A stretch of DNA of 39,852 nucleotides from NCBI GenBank assembly GCA_015296075.1, contig DVDV01000238.1, forward strand, positions 1-39,852. The letters are read 5' to 3'. Origin of the DNA: Leptolyngbyaceae cyanobacterium M33_DOE_097 (GTDB lineage Bacteria; Cyanobacteriota; Cyanobacteriia; Leptolyngbyales; Leptolyngbyaceae). Below, in pieces: positions 15,577-25,121 of this stretch (positions are counted from its first letter, which is position 1; the number at the start of each line of letters is the position of its first letter). A program made the translations under genes and the position numbers. The notes beneath the pieces are model-generated. The model was not told the origin of the DNA. It did no database searches and was given only the letters and a program-made list of their open reading frames with translations.

Positions 15577-17853
15577 ATGGACGCAGACACGAATGAGGCG
15601 ATCGCTCAACCGAGTAGTGGACAGAATGCCCCTGAAGTCGGGGGTGGTTTGCCCGTGATTCAGTATTGGGCTGAAAAAACGCTCTCGCCCCAAGGGCCGC
15701 AAATCTGGGAAAAGTTATTTCACAAGAGCGCGTGCCTTTCCTGTGCTTGGGGCACTGGTGGGCAAAAAGGTGGCTTTGTGAATGAGTTGGGGGAAGGCAT
15801 TCAACGCTGCATGAAAAGTGTGGAGGCCATCTCGGCGGAACTGATGCCCGCGATCGCCCCCAAAATTTTTGCGAATCGCAGGCTAGCCGAGTTGCAGCAA
15901 CTCTCTTCGATGGAAGCTGATCAATTGGGGCGTTTGAGTTTCCCGATGATGCATCGGGCTGGCAGCAACCACTACGAGCGGATCAGTTGGGAAGACGCAT
16001 TGGCGATCGCTGAGACAGCCTTACGCAAAGCCCCAGACCGGGTTGCTTCCTACAGTTCGGGACGTGGCTCTAACGAAGCAGCTTACTTGCTACAACTGGT
16101 GTTACGGGCGCTGGGTTCAAACAACCTGGCTGACTGTTCTGATCTATGTCATGCTCCTTCGACCGTTGGCCTCAATCAAATGTTTGGCTCGGCCACGTCA
16201 ATGGTCAGCCTGGAAGGTTTGCGTCAAGCCGATTGTGTCGTGCTGATCGGCTCCAACGCGCCAGCCAACCATCCCCGTCTGATGAATGAGTTGATTGACC
16301 TGCGCGATCGCGGTGGCAAAGTGATTGTGATTAATCCCATTGTGGAAGTCGGGTTGGTCAAATTTGCATCCCCTGCTTATCCGATCAAGTCAATGCTGGC
16401 GGGCGGTTCTGATATTTCGTCGCTTTACCTGCAACTGATTCCGGGGAGTGACACGGCTCTCTTCGTCGGCATCCAAAAGTCTCTGTTAGAGCAAGACCTG
16501 GTGCAGTGGGAGTTTTTGCAAGCCCACACCGAAAACTGGCAGGCGGTCGCGGATTATGCCAGAAAAACTGACTGGGAAACAATTACTCAGACTTGCGGCC
16601 TTGCTAAAGCCGAAATTGACTTCGCTGCTCAGCTGATCGGCACCTCTTCTGCTGTGGTGTTTGCCTGGGCCATGGGAATTACGCAGCACACCAATGGCGT
16701 AGACAACGTTTTCAGCATCGCCAACACCGCTCTATTAACCGGGAATGCAGGTAAATCCGGTGCAGGCACAATGCCCATTCGGGGGCACTCTAACGTTCAA
16801 GGCTTTGGTTCGATGGGGGTCACGGCTCACCTCAAAGAAGAAATTCGTCAGGCGTTAGAGGTGTTGCTCGACAAACCGTTAAATCGAAATCCTGGCTATG
16901 ACACCCGCGCTTTAATCGATGCAGCCGACGCCGGAAAGATTGACTCGCTGCTGTGTCTGGGGGGCAATCTCTACGCGGCCAACCCGGATTTAACCCAGGC
17001 AAAACGGGCACTGGGCAATATTGAGACGATTATTTATCTAGCAACAAAGCCGAACCTGGGACATTTTCACGGCTTGGCAAAGCACAATACGCTGGTGTTG
17101 CCTGTGTTTAACCGCTTTGAGTCCCCCCATCGCACTACGGTTGAGTCGGGTAACAACTTTGTGCGGCTGAACGAACCGGGGACGAGCCATCTGCAAGGTG
17201 CTGATTTGAAGACAGAAGTGGCTTTTCTCTCGGAGTTGGCTCAGCGCTTACATGGCGATCGCCCGGTAAATTGGCGTAAATTGCAGGACACAAAGTATGT
17301 GCGGCAACTGATTGCTAAAACGATTCCAGGTTACGAAAAGATTGGGCAAATTGACGAAACCCGTGAGGAATTTACGATTTCTGGTCGCATTTTTCACCAA
17401 CCGAAGTTTTCGACCCCGTCAGGTAAAGCCAAGATGTTTGTGACACCTCTACCAGAGTTAAGCACGGCATCGGCAACAGAGTTGGGTTTAACTCTGGCAG
17501 TTCAAGGCATACCACTGACCTTGATTACCGGACGGAGCTACTCGCAACACAACACAGTGGTCTATCGTGAAGGCGATAAGTATCGCGGTATGCCCCATCG
17601 CAATTGCATCATGATGAACCCGGTTGACATCGAAGCAGCGGGATTGAAAGAGCATCAGCGCATTACCGTGCGAGGCGATGCAGGGCAGTTAGAGCAAGTA
17701 GAAATTGTGGGCGGCAACATCCGACCCGGTTCGGGGTTTATGTTCTACCCCGAAGTGAATGCGATCTTTAAAGCCAAAGTTGATCCACGCTGTGGCACAC
17801 CGGGGTTTAAGCGGGTTCCAGTCTGGGTGTATCCTGCTGAAGCAACCGCTTGA
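15577..17853 (+). CDS. YdeP/FdhF-like molybdopterin oxidoreductase
   Basis: 758 aa from ATG 15577, chosen because GAGG lies 7 bases upstream; an ATG two codons earlier (15571) is the alternative. The whole length fits the 'oxidoreductase alpha (molybdopterin) subunit' family typified by E. coli YdeP. An N-terminal CLSCAW pair is followed by the molybdopterin domain (RISWEDALAIAE, SSGRGSNEAAYLLQL, DLCHAPSTVGLNQMFGS, VLIGSNAPANHPRLMNEL, VINPIVEVG), MPIRGHSNVQGFGSMGV, and a C-terminal cofactor-binding barrel (LITGRSYSQHNTV, HRNCIMMNP). Only two N-terminal Cys are present, so a standard 4Fe-4S site is unlikely. The substrate is not established. No electron-transfer subunit is adjacent. Its stop is one base from the convergent ruvA stop. 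Confidence 0.85.
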   Translation: MDADTNEAIAQPSSGQNAPEVGGGLPVIQYWAEKTLSPQGPQIWEKLFHKSACLSCAWGTGGQKGGFVNELGEGIQRCMKSVEAISAELMPAIAPKIFANRRLAELQQLSSMEADQLGRLSFPMMHRAGSNHYERISWEDALAIAETALRKAPDRVASYSSGRGSNEAAYLLQLVLRALGSNNLADCSDLCHAPSTVGLNQMFGSATSMVSLEGLRQADCVVLIGSNAPANHPRLMNELIDLRDRGGKVIVINPIVEVGLVKFASPAYPIKSMLAGGSDISSLYLQLIPGSDTALFVGIQKSLLEQDLVQWEFLQAHTENWQAVADYARKTDWETITQTCGLAKAEIDFAAQLIGTSSAVVFAWAMGITQHTNGVDNVFSIANTALLTGNAGKSGAGTMPIRGHSNVQGFGSMGVTAHLKEEIRQALEVLLDKPLNRNPGYDTRALIDAADAGKIDSLLCLGGNLYAANPDLTQAKRALGNIETIIYLATKPNLGHFHGLAKHNTLVLPVFNRFESPHRTTVESGNNFVRLNEPGTSHLQGADLKTEVAFLSELAQRLHGDRPVNWRKLQDTKYVRQLIAKTIPGYEKIGQIDETREEFTISGRIFHQPKFSTPSGKAKMFVTPLPELSTASATELGLTLAVQGIPLTLITGRSYSQHNTVVYREGDKYRGMPHRNCIMMNPVDIEAAGLKEHQRITVRGDAGQLEQVEIVGGNIRPGSGFMFYPEVNAIFKAKVDPRCGTPGFKRVPVWVYPAEATA

Positions 17854-17854
17854 G

Positions 17855-18478
17855 TTATTTGCTGAGCCAGGCGATCGCTTCCCGAATCCAGGCTTCAGCG
17901 TCAGCACTTTTAGCCAGGGCAGCGGTTTGTCCCACAGCTTTCAGAGCTTTGGTAATTTCGCTGTTTGAGTAGCCAAGCGCCAGCAAAGTCATTTCGACAT
18001 CTTCCTGGACTGTACCGGCGGGGCCTGCGGCTGGCAGCGTTACCATACCAGATTGTTCGCGCCATTCGGCTAACTTGGTTCTAAGTTCCAGGGCAATCCG
18101 TTCGGCGGTTTTGCTGCCCACTCCCGGCGTTTTCGAGAGAAGGCGAGTATTGCCCACAACGATCGCCTGTACCAGATCAGCCATACCCAGAGTATCGAGC
18201 AGCGCCATCGCCAGTTGAGGGCCAACCCCGCTAACGCTAATCAGTTGGCGAAACAAATCCCGCTCGGCCACAGAACCGAAGCCAAACAGGGTGAACTGAT
18301 CTTCTCGCAGTTGCAGGTGAGTAAAGAGTTGCAGCAACTCGCCCATCTCAGGAATTTGCTGGAGCAGGCGCGGCACAATTTGAACGTCATACCCGACCTG
18401 GTTGACATCCAGCGTCAAAATCACGCGATTTCCCTGTTTTTGAATGCCAGCGATCGCGCCCTTGAGAAAACCAATCAT
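17855..18478 (-). CDS. ruvA: Holliday junction branch migration protein RuvA
   Basis: 207 aa. The N-terminal OB-fold (IGFLKGAIAGI, VGYDVQI) leads to two helix-hairpin-helix motifs, LISVSGVGPQLAMALLD and LLSKTPGVGSKTAERIALEL, and the C-terminal RuvB-contacting domain (MTLLALGYSNSEITKALKAVGQ). RuvA tetramers bind four-way junctions and load RuvB. ATG 18478 directly abuts the stop codon of the sucrose-phosphate phosphatase gene, which points to translational coupling in a two-gene operon with no obvious functional link. Confidence 0.95.
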   Translation of the reverse strand: MIGFLKGAIAGIQKQGNRVILTLDVNQVGYDVQIVPRLLQQIPEMGELLQLFTHLQLREDQFTLFGFGSVAERDLFRQLISVSGVGPQLAMALLDTLGMADLVQAIVVGNTRLLSKTPGVGSKTAERIALELRTKLAEWREQSGMVTLPAAGPAGTVQEDVEMTLLALGYSNSEITKALKAVGQTAALAKSADAEAWIREAIAWLSK

Positions 18479-19240
18479 TTATAAAAAACCAAAGTGCTGC
18501 AAGCCTTCTAAGATACCAGCCGCGCAGTGGTTTTTGGCAAGGTAGCGGTTGGGATTGGGGTTGAGATAATGCCACTCCAATAACTCTGGACGAGCATTGC
18601 CAACAATGATGCCCCGTTCATCTCGCGCTTGAAACATTGATAGGTCGTTACCCGAATCACCACAGGCGATCGTGTGTTCAGAACCGATCCCCAACTGCTC
18701 ACGGATAAAACCCATTGCATTCCCCTTATTGGCATGGCGCGGCAAAATATCCAGATCTTGCCCCCCACTGTAGATAAGTTGCGCATCAATGCCGCGATCG
18801 CGCAGTGCTTTATCAAACCGGGGAATCACTTCTTTCGCAGCTGCTTCGGATAGAAAGTAGCTCACCTTATAGGGGCGTTGCTCAGTTTCAGGTTGGGGCA
18901 CAAGATCAGCAAAATGGGAGCCAACAGCCCGGACTTCTGCTTGATTCCAGCCCTGACTGAGCCGCTCAGCCCAGCCTGTGTCGATCGCATCCTGACCCTG
19001 ATAGTAAATTTCGGTACCGACTGAGAGAATCAGCACATCCGGCTTTAACAACCCCTTTTCTTCTTCTAACTCGCGATAGAGTGTGGGCGATCGTCCGGTT
19101 GAATAAATTAACCGCGTCCCATATTTTTGACGATGCTGATCTAACTTCTGGTTGAGTTCATCAAGAGCGGTATCTAAGCCAACCAGCGTGTTATCCAAAT
19201 CAGTAATTAATAAGAATGGCTGCACAGGTAATTCACTCAC
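18479..19240 (-). CDS. spp: Sucrose-phosphate phosphatase
   Basis: 253 aa. HAD-superfamily enzyme with motif I DLDNT (D14 nucleophile, D16 acid/base), motif II YSTGRS, the cap-domain substrate contacts (RPYKVSYFLS, SGGQDLDILPRHANKG) and motif IV CGDSGNDLSMF. Length and order match the cyanobacterial single-domain SPP. It hydrolyses sucrose 6-phosphate to sucrose, the second step of sucrose synthesis; sucrose is a compatible solute and photosynthate in cyanobacteria. No sucrose-phosphate synthase gene is in the window. It is cotranscribed with ruvA by overlap of stop and start. Confidence 0.92.
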   Translation of the reverse strand: MSELPVQPFLLITDLDNTLVGLDTALDELNQKLDQHRQKYGTRLIYSTGRSPTLYRELEEEKGLLKPDVLILSVGTEIYYQGQDAIDTGWAERLSQGWNQAEVRAVGSHFADLVPQPETEQRPYKVSYFLSEAAAKEVIPRFDKALRDRGIDAQLIYSGGQDLDILPRHANKGNAMGFIREQLGIGSEHTIACGDSGNDLSMFQARDERGIIVGNARPELLEWHYLNPNPNRYLAKNHCAAGILEGLQHFGFL

Positions 19241-19469
19241 TCGCGACCTTTGCTCAACAGTTTACTGAGGTTTGACATCTTCTGCATCTCACTCAAGCAA
19301 AGAGCCAAAACCTTCAAATCAGTTGTTGAAAAAAAGCTAGAGTCAGGCCGTTGGCGCCTGTTATCCCGATTGAGGGGAATTCCGGCAATTTTTCTTAGAA
19401 TTAGGGGCTAGAACGCACGAGCATTTCCAACGCAGGAATAATGCTTGCTATTCATACTGGGAGAGAGTT

Positions 19470-20726
19470 GTGACCGTTTGGTATAAAAAGTTCTTGAACT
19501 GGGCACCTCAGCTTAGCCTCGCGGTTTGGTTACTTGCTGCTGGTCGCCTGCTCTCACAAACAGGTTCAGGGTTTACGGCGTTTCTCGCTCCGATTTTCTT
19601 TGTCAATCAGTTGGGTTTATCTGCCACGCAGGTTGGGGTTGGCTTGGGCAGTGCGGCAATATCCGGTGTGATTGGACGCGCCTTGGGCGGTTCGCTGTCA
19701 GATGGCAAGTTTGGGCGCAGGTGGACACTGATGATCGCCGCCCTGATTTCGGCGGGTTCGTCTCTCGTTTTGGCGATCGCCAACAACTTCACGGTCTTTG
19801 TGCTGGCGAATCTACTCATGGGCATGGGAATTGGCCTGTACTGGCCTGCGAACGAAGCACTGGTTGCCGACCTGACGACTCCAGAGACCCGCAATGAAGC
19901 GTTTGCAGTCACCCGCTTATGTGACAACCTGGGTTTGGGGTTAGGGGTTGCGATGGGAGGCGCTTGGGTCAATGCAACGGGCAATTACCGGGCGCTGTTT
20001 GTGATTGATGGCATTTCGTTTTTGCTGTTGCTGGGTCTACTACTGCGCTTTATTCAGGAACCAGAACGGGTTGAAGCCCCTTTACCGCAGGGGAAAGGGT
20101 GGAGTGTAGCGTTGCGCGATCGCCGTTTGCAAACCTATTCACTCGTCAACATTTTGTTTACGGCTTACATCGTGCTGTTAACGAGTACGTTGCCACTCTA
20201 TTTCAGCAACTTTGTGAACCAGACCGAAACGAGTCGCGGCTTCAGCCCCGGAATGATTAGTAGCCTGTTCACCTGGCACCTGTGTCTATCGGTGGTGTGT
20301 CAGTTACCTGTTGCCCGGTTACTAAATCGGTTTGGGCAAGTTCGCACGTGAATGCTGTCCAGTCTGCTGTGGGCACTGGGATTTGTGGGTATTTGGTTTA
20401 CCGGCGTGACGCCAATTTTACCGTTGTTCTGGGCGATCGCGGCGCTGGCTGTTTTAACGCTGGCGGTTGTCAGCTATCTGCCCTCTGCCTCAGCGCTGGT
20501 TGTGCAACTGGCACCGACTTCGATGCGGGGTGTGTACCTGTCGATCAACTCACAGTGTTGGGCGGTAGGTAGTTTTATTGCACCACCCCTCGGTGGTTGG
20601 GCCATGGATCAGACAGCAGCGTTTGCTCACCAATTTTGGTTGATCATGGCAGGCAGTCTGTTGGGGGCGATCGCGATTCTCTTTCAGCTCAATCGACAAA
20701 TTCAAAAATCAGCGATTCTCCAATGA
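19470..20726 (+). pseudogene. MFS transporter interrupted by an in-frame TGA
   Basis: A GTG start at 19470 with a GGGAGAG ribosome-binding site opens a major facilitator gene. It has GRALGGSLSDGKFGRRWTL (motif A, loop 2-3), AIANNFTVFVLANLLMGMGIGLYWPANEALVADL and the 6/7 loop. After 293 codons an in-frame TGA stops it at 20349-20351. The very next codon, ATG 20352, is in the same frame and continues with the last helices (SLLWALGFVGIWFTG, AIAALAVLTLAVVSYLP, LGGWAMDQTAAFAHQFWLIMAGSLLGAIAILF) to 20726. Joined, the 417 sense codons make a normal 12-helix transporter. Either a single nonsense mutation, a sequencing error, or two separately translated halves. The 3' end overlaps the convergent SGNH gene by 18 bases. 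The substrate cannot be told. Confidence 0.85.
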
Positions 20727-21710
20727 CTGCGCCGCTCTGGTATTCTGTCTTGCTAAGAAGCCGCGAGTGGCTGATTGATAGGCTTGCTGATAGGCTTCAA
20801 AGTTTTCAGGAGTGACTTGAATGCCAAATTCTAATGGTGCCCCCTGCAAAAACTGAGTGATCTTCTCGTTGACTTGAGGATAGTAGTGAATTCCGTCGTA
20901 GGTGTTTGCAACATCTTCAGTCACCTTTGATGGAATTGAAAAGTCATACACAACATCAAAAATCGCTGTTGTATCTTTCATAAATGAAAGATAGCAATCC
21001 ATATTGCGATTGTAATATTCACTCACTACTAACCAGGGTGAAAGAGGCGGCACATAGCCAATAATCTTTGCATTTGGAAATGTTTCTCTCAGCTCTTTAA
21101 AGTGAGCCAAACTTGATTTATTACACGTACGCTCTGACTTAGTTTCAAGAAATCTGGGCCTATATTTAGGCGCATTCGAAATTACTTTCACTTCAAAGTC
21201 TTCATCGTAATAGCGCGGTAACGGTGACTGGTCACGCAGTGTTCGATAAGAAAAACCTAAAACGTCTAAAGAGAACAAATAAGCCTGGTAAATTGGCTTG
21301 AGCGCAATCGGCGGAGCCTCTGCTTGGTCTTCTGCCCCCAATAGGGGACCATCAAACCCAATATAAATAACTTTTGGATCACCTCCGCGTTGTTTGACAT
21401 ATTTGCCGTAATTAACAATTTCAGGAACTAAAGCGAGACTAAAAGAGTAATTAAAGCATTTCGATGATTTAAAGTCGGATGCTTTGATCAAAGTTACTTT
21501 TGAATTGCCAAATAGGTAGCAGTCATATTCACTTGCCGAATTCTGCATAAATAAGTTTGTTTTTGAAACACGCTCATTAAAAGCAAAATTCTTTTTGTTG
21601 ATGCGGTTACCAGACCCATACCAAAGGGGGTCGATCAGCCAATTAACAATTCCAACAAAAAACATCAAAACAGGGATGAGAACAAAATACAGTCTCAAGT
21701 AAGACTTCAT
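20709..21710 (-). CDS. Membrane-anchored SGNH-like protein, partner of an MBOAT acyltransferase
   Basis: 333 aa. An N-terminal membrane helix (about residues 7-26) anchors a periplasmic domain. The segment CYLFGNSKVT (Ser70) fits block I of SGNH hydrolases and NTYDGIHYYP supplies the D272-x-x-H275 pair, so a Ser-Asp-His triad is plausible. The family of AlgX/AlgJ/DltD/PatB-type proteins works with a membrane O-acyltransferase to put acyl groups on exported polysaccharides or other glycans. The MBOAT gene lies directly upstream, 54 bases away on the same strand, which supports this. The acceptor glycan is unknown. Confidence 0.78.
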   Translation of the reverse strand: MKSYLRLYFVLIPVLMFFVGIVNWLIDPLWYGSGNRINKKNFAFNERVSKTNLFMQNSASEYDCYLFGNSKVTLIKASDFKSSKCFNYSFSLALVPEIVNYGKYVKQRGGDPKVIYIGFDGPLLGAEDQAEAPPIALKPIYQAYLFSLDVLGFSYRTLRDQSPLPRYYDEDFEVKVISNAPKYRPRFLETKSERTCNKSSLAHFKELRETFPNAKIIGYVPPLSPWLVVSEYYNRNMDCYLSFMKDTTAIFDVVYDFSIPSKVTEDVANTYDGIHYYPQVNEKITQFLQGAPLEFGIQVTPENFEAYQQAYQSATRGFLARQNTRAAQSLENR

Positions 21711-21764
21711 AGCGCACCTATAAAACCCATTGAAATAAGTGACACAATTTCTTGCTAGATGAGG

Positions 21765-23282
21765 CTAAAACTCAAAGTAGAGGAACTCACTGACTCTAGC
21801 TAAACCGAGAAAGGCAAACACTGTAATAACAGCGGCAGCTAACGCCCAAGTCGGTGATGGTTGCCATTGCAGCTTTTTCAGAAGGCGATCGCTCCACTTG
21901 TCAGAGGGTTTTGGCTCAAAGTGCAAAGCCGGACTGTAAGTGCCCATCCACTCTTGCACGTTAGGGGCAAACCAAATAATCGCGAGTAATAGCGCCAACC
22001 ACACAAGATCAGTCAGCTCTAGCTCCAAAATGTTAGAGGGGTCAGCACCGAGTGTCAGTCCCGCCATGCCTTGCAAAACTGAGAGTGCAGCTTGCATTGA
22101 CCCCGCTCGAAAGAAAACCCAACTCACGACAACCGCTACAAATGTCAGTCCCCAGCCCAACCCCCGCAACAACCAGCGATCTTGCTTCAAGTCATGCCCT
22201 AAATGCTGGCGAAACCGTCGCCATTGGTGATTAGTCACGAGATAAGCTCCGTGCAACCCACCCCAAAGCACAAATGTCCAGCCAGCCCCGTGCCACAATC
22301 CTCCCAATAACATGGTCAGCAACAGGTTAAGACAACGGCGAAATTCACCGCGCCGACTGCCACCCATCGGGATGTAGAGATAGTCGCGCAAGAAGTTCGA
22401 CAGAGTAATATGCCAACGTCGCCAAAAGTCTGTGATGCTGATGGATTTGTAAGGCGAATTGAAGTTAAGCGGTAGCCGAATGCCAAAGAGGTAGGCAATC
22501 CCGATCGCCATGTCTGAGTAACCTGAGAAATCGAAGTAAAGTTGCAGCGTGTAGGCAATCGCGCCCCCCCAAGCATCGGTGAAGGATATGATCTCTCCGG
22601 CTAGCGCTTCGTTAAAAACTGGACTGACATAAGCAGATACGCCATCAGCGAAAATGACCTTCTTGAACATCCCCATAAAGAAGATCGTCAAACCAACCGC
22701 TAACTGCTGCGAACTAAAGCGATAAATTTCGCGGTTTTCGTATTGAGGTATGACCTCTTTATGGCGAACAATTGGCCCCGCTAATAAGTTAGGAAAAAAG
22801 CTGGCGAATAAAGAGTATTTAATTGGGTCATCCTCTTTTGTTTTGCCTTGATAGGTATCAACTAAATAAGCGATCTGCTGAAAAGTAAAAAACGAAATCC
22901 CTAAAGGTAGAGCGATCTTGCCAACATTGAAGTCTGTTTTCAGCAATAAACTTGCATTTTCAGCAATGAAGTTTGCGTATTTAAAATAAGCCAGTGCGGC
23001 TAAGTTAATAAAAATGCCAAAGGTAAGTAGCAACTTTTTAGTAGGTTGCTTAAGTTGCTCTGAGCTTAACCCTCGTCCAATAGCGTAATTAAAAACAATC
23101 GAAAAGATAAGAATTTTTAGATTGGCAGGATTTGACCAACCATAAAAAATTAGCGAGGCAAGCACCAACCAGCCTAATGGTAGCTGATAGCGCATTGCCC
23201 AACTTGAATGACTAATTAAAAGAAAACCGATGAAGGCAAGCGGAAAAAACAGGAAAATGAACTCAAATGAGTTAAATAACAT
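21765..23282 (-). CDS. MBOAT family O-acyltransferase (AlgI-like)
   Basis: 505 aa with about 11-12 membrane helices. Hallmarks of the AlgI/DltB branch are present: LPLGISFFTFQQIAYLVDTY, FPNLLAGPIVRH, LYFDFSGYSDMAIGIAYLFG, the SITDFWRRWHITLSNFLRDY region, and the catalytic-core GGLWHGAGWTFVLWGGLHG with H331 and H344. Such proteins pass an acetyl or acyl group across the membrane to a periplasmic transferase. The next gene encodes a fitting SGNH partner. Together they probably O-acylate an exopolysaccharide or wall glycan. No polysaccharide polymerase or glycosyltransferase cluster flanks them, so the substrate pathway is encoded elsewhere. Confidence 0.9.
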   Translation of the reverse strand: MLFNSFEFIFLFFPLAFIGFLLISHSSWAMRYQLPLGWLVLASLIFYGWSNPANLKILIFSIVFNYAIGRGLSSEQLKQPTKKLLLTFGIFINLAALAYFKYANFIAENASLLLKTDFNVGKIALPLGISFFTFQQIAYLVDTYQGKTKEDDPIKYSLFASFFPNLLAGPIVRHKEVIPQYENREIYRFSSQQLAVGLTIFFMGMFKKVIFADGVSAYVSPVFNEALAGEIISFTDAWGGAIAYTLQLYFDFSGYSDMAIGIAYLFGIRLPLNFNSPYKSISITDFWRRWHITLSNFLRDYLYIPMGGSRRGEFRRCLNLLLTMLLGGLWHGAGWTFVLWGGLHGAYLVTNHQWRRFRQHLGHDLKQDRWLLRGLGWGLTFVAVVVSWVFFRAGSMQAALSVLQGMAGLTLGADPSNILELELTDLVWLALLLAIIWFAPNVQEWMGTYSPALHFEPKPSDKWSDRLLKKLQWQPSPTWALAAAVITVFAFLGLARVSEFLYFEF

Positions 23283-24089
23283 CTCTGAACCTTACCACGA
23301 CACCCTTGATAGATTGACTAAGAAATTAATGAATAGATACCTAACTTTTAGGATGAAATCATAAAAATTAAGTTTGAATTTTACTTTTAGAGTCTTCTTA
23401 AGCGGAATCGCTCAAATTTATGTTTTGACAATATCACCTTTAATTCCTACTAAGGGTTAACACTTAGTGTCTTTAGAAAGACTTTAAATTGAAGGTTGAC
23501 AAATACTTCAGTACATAGCGTAAGGCGTGAGTTTGGCAAGCTTTTGTCATTGCTTCAGTGATTTACCTTAATATGTCTACTTCAATGATTTGGCTATCGT
23601 CCGATTGAACTAGCGTCAACTTGCTGAACTGTGAAAATGCTGTTGAAGAAAACTTTTTACAACCACTTTCCCAGTTCAGAGGAATCGATGCTTTATGCAG
23701 AATCACTAGATTTTTTATCAGGAGAACCTTTCATAATCTCCGCTCTAGGCGTGACCTGAGCTAAAGCCGCGATCGCCTGAAACGGAGTGGCTCCAGTTCA
23801 ATCTCCTAAAAATGAGTTCTCCGTAAAACCAACTTTTTTAGTCTTCCCATTACGTTTAAAAGCCTAACAATACCGAGATAATCACTAGACAAGTCAGTTT
23901 TGTGCCCAATTGACGAAGCTCAGCGTGTCATTCTCAGGAAAGATTCCGCGTTTCCCGGTATCACTTTTCTATTGAACTGAACCGATCGCCAGTAGTCAGT
24001 AAGAGAGTGGGATCGGTATAGTAGTCGTATTCATTGAGTCGGGATCGTGACCGACCCATTATCTGCTTGAGAGGAGTGGTTGAGAAGCT
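23283..24089. other. 807-base gene-free stretch with a promoter-like site and palindromes
   Basis: No ORF of note on either strand. It separates the MBOAT gene (leftwards) from hpnH (rightwards) and must hold both promoters. TTGACA (23425-23430) and TACTAA (23448-23453), spaced by 17 bases, form a good sigma-70-like plus-strand promoter. Just downstream lie ACACTTAGTGT (23460-23470) and GTCTTTAGAAAGAC (23469-23482), both perfect dyads, then a second TTGACA near 23496. The promoter is about 600 bases from hpnH, so either a long leader or a separate small RNA is possible. Confidence 0.5.
23425..23453 (+). promoter_or_regulatory. Sigma-70-type promoter candidate
   Basis: TTGACA, a 17-base spacer, then TACTAA. 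Two overlapping perfect dyads follow directly (23460-23482) and could be an operator or an early RNA hairpin. No gene starts nearby on the plus strand. Confidence 0.4.
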
Positions 24090-25115
24090 ATGGCAATTCA
24101 TTGGTTGCAAGCATTAGAGATCGGTAAGTATCTCGTCGCTCAAAGGCTGAAAGGGCGAAAGCAATTTCCTCTGACGCTGATGCTAGAACCGCTGTTCCGC
24201 TGTAATTTGGCGTGTACTGGTTGTGGCAAAATTCAGCATCCGGCTGATATTCTGGTACAAAACTTGACCCCAGAGCAATGCTTTGCAGCGGTCGAAGAGT
24301 GCGGTGCGCCAGTTGTGGCCATTCCAGGTGGGGAGCCATTGCTGCACCCTCAAATCGATGAGATTGTGCGGGGACTGGTAGAGCGCAAGAAATTTGTTTA
24401 CCTCTGTACCAATGGTTTGCTGCTCGAAAAAAGCTTAGACAAGTTCACTCCGTCTCCTTATTTCAGCTTTAGCGTACATCTGGATGGTCTGCAAGAACAC
24501 CATGACAAGTGTGTTGACCGTAAAGGGGTATTTGAGACGGCGGTTAAGGCAATTAAAGCGGCCAAGGCGCGTGGCTTCCGCGTGACGACCAACACCACAG
24601 TCTTTGAAGGCACTGACCCAAAAGAAATGCAAGCCTTCTTTGACTTTTTGGCTGAGCTGAACGTGGATGGAATGATGATTTCTCCCGGCTACAGCTACGA
24701 GTGGGCACCCGATCAAGACCATTTTCTCAAGCGCGAACAGACCCATAGCCTCTTCCGCGAAATTTTGGCACCTTACAAAGCGGGTAAAAAGAACAACTGG
24801 AACTTTAACCACAATCCTCTATTCTTAGACTTTCTCATTGGTGAGAAAAACTACGAATGCACGCCTTGGGGCATGCCGAGCTACAGCGTGTTGGGTTGGC
24901 AGAAGCCTTGCTATCTCTTAAATGAAGGGCACTACAAGACCTATCGCGAGTTGCTCGAAAACACCGACTGGAATCAGTACGGGCGTAAGAGCGGTAATCC
25001 CAGCTGTCAAGATTGCATGGTGCATTGTGGTTATGAGCCGACTGCCGCAATGGATGCGATGGAACCAACCAACTTTGGCCGATCGCTCGGTGCTTTACTG
25101 GGTGTAGGCAACTAA
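24090..25115 (+). CDS. hpnH: Adenosyl-hopene transferase HpnH (radical SAM)
   Basis: 341 aa. The radical SAM cluster motif is C38, C42, C45 (CNLACTGC), with [10 protein letters not shown] as the SAM-binding GGE motif. The C-terminal part has [12 protein letters not shown], which is characteristic of HpnH. It joins the 5'-deoxyadenosyl radical to diploptene, forming adenosylhopane, the first step in making C35 bacteriohopanepolyols. The ATG follows a GAGAGGAG stretch at moderate distance. hpnI starts 6 bases after the stop, so the two are an operon. Squalene-hopene cyclase is not in the window. Confidence 0.95.
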   Translation: MAIHWLQALEIGKYLVAQRLKGRKQFPLTLMLEPLFRCNLACTGCGKIQHPADILVQNLTPEQCFAAVEECGAPVVAIPGGEPLLHPQIDEIVRGLVERKKFVYLCTNGLLLEKSLDKFTPSPYFSFSVHLDGLQEHHDKCVDRKGVFETAVKAIKAAKARGFRVTTNTTVFEGTDPKEMQAFFDFLAELNVDGMMISPGYSYEWAPDQDHFLKREQTHSLFREILAPYKAGKKNNWNFNHNPLFLDFLIGEKNYECTPWGMPSYSVLGWQKPCYLLNEGHYKTYRELLENTDWNQYGRKSGNPSCQDCMVHCGYEPTAAMDAMEPTNFGRSLGALLGVGN

Positions 25116-25121
25116 TCGGTC

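Noticed and set aside
20352-20726. Independent small membrane protein gene
   Set aside because: It is in the same frame as the upstream MFS ORF and supplies exactly the missing C-terminal helices, so it is treated as part of one broken gene.
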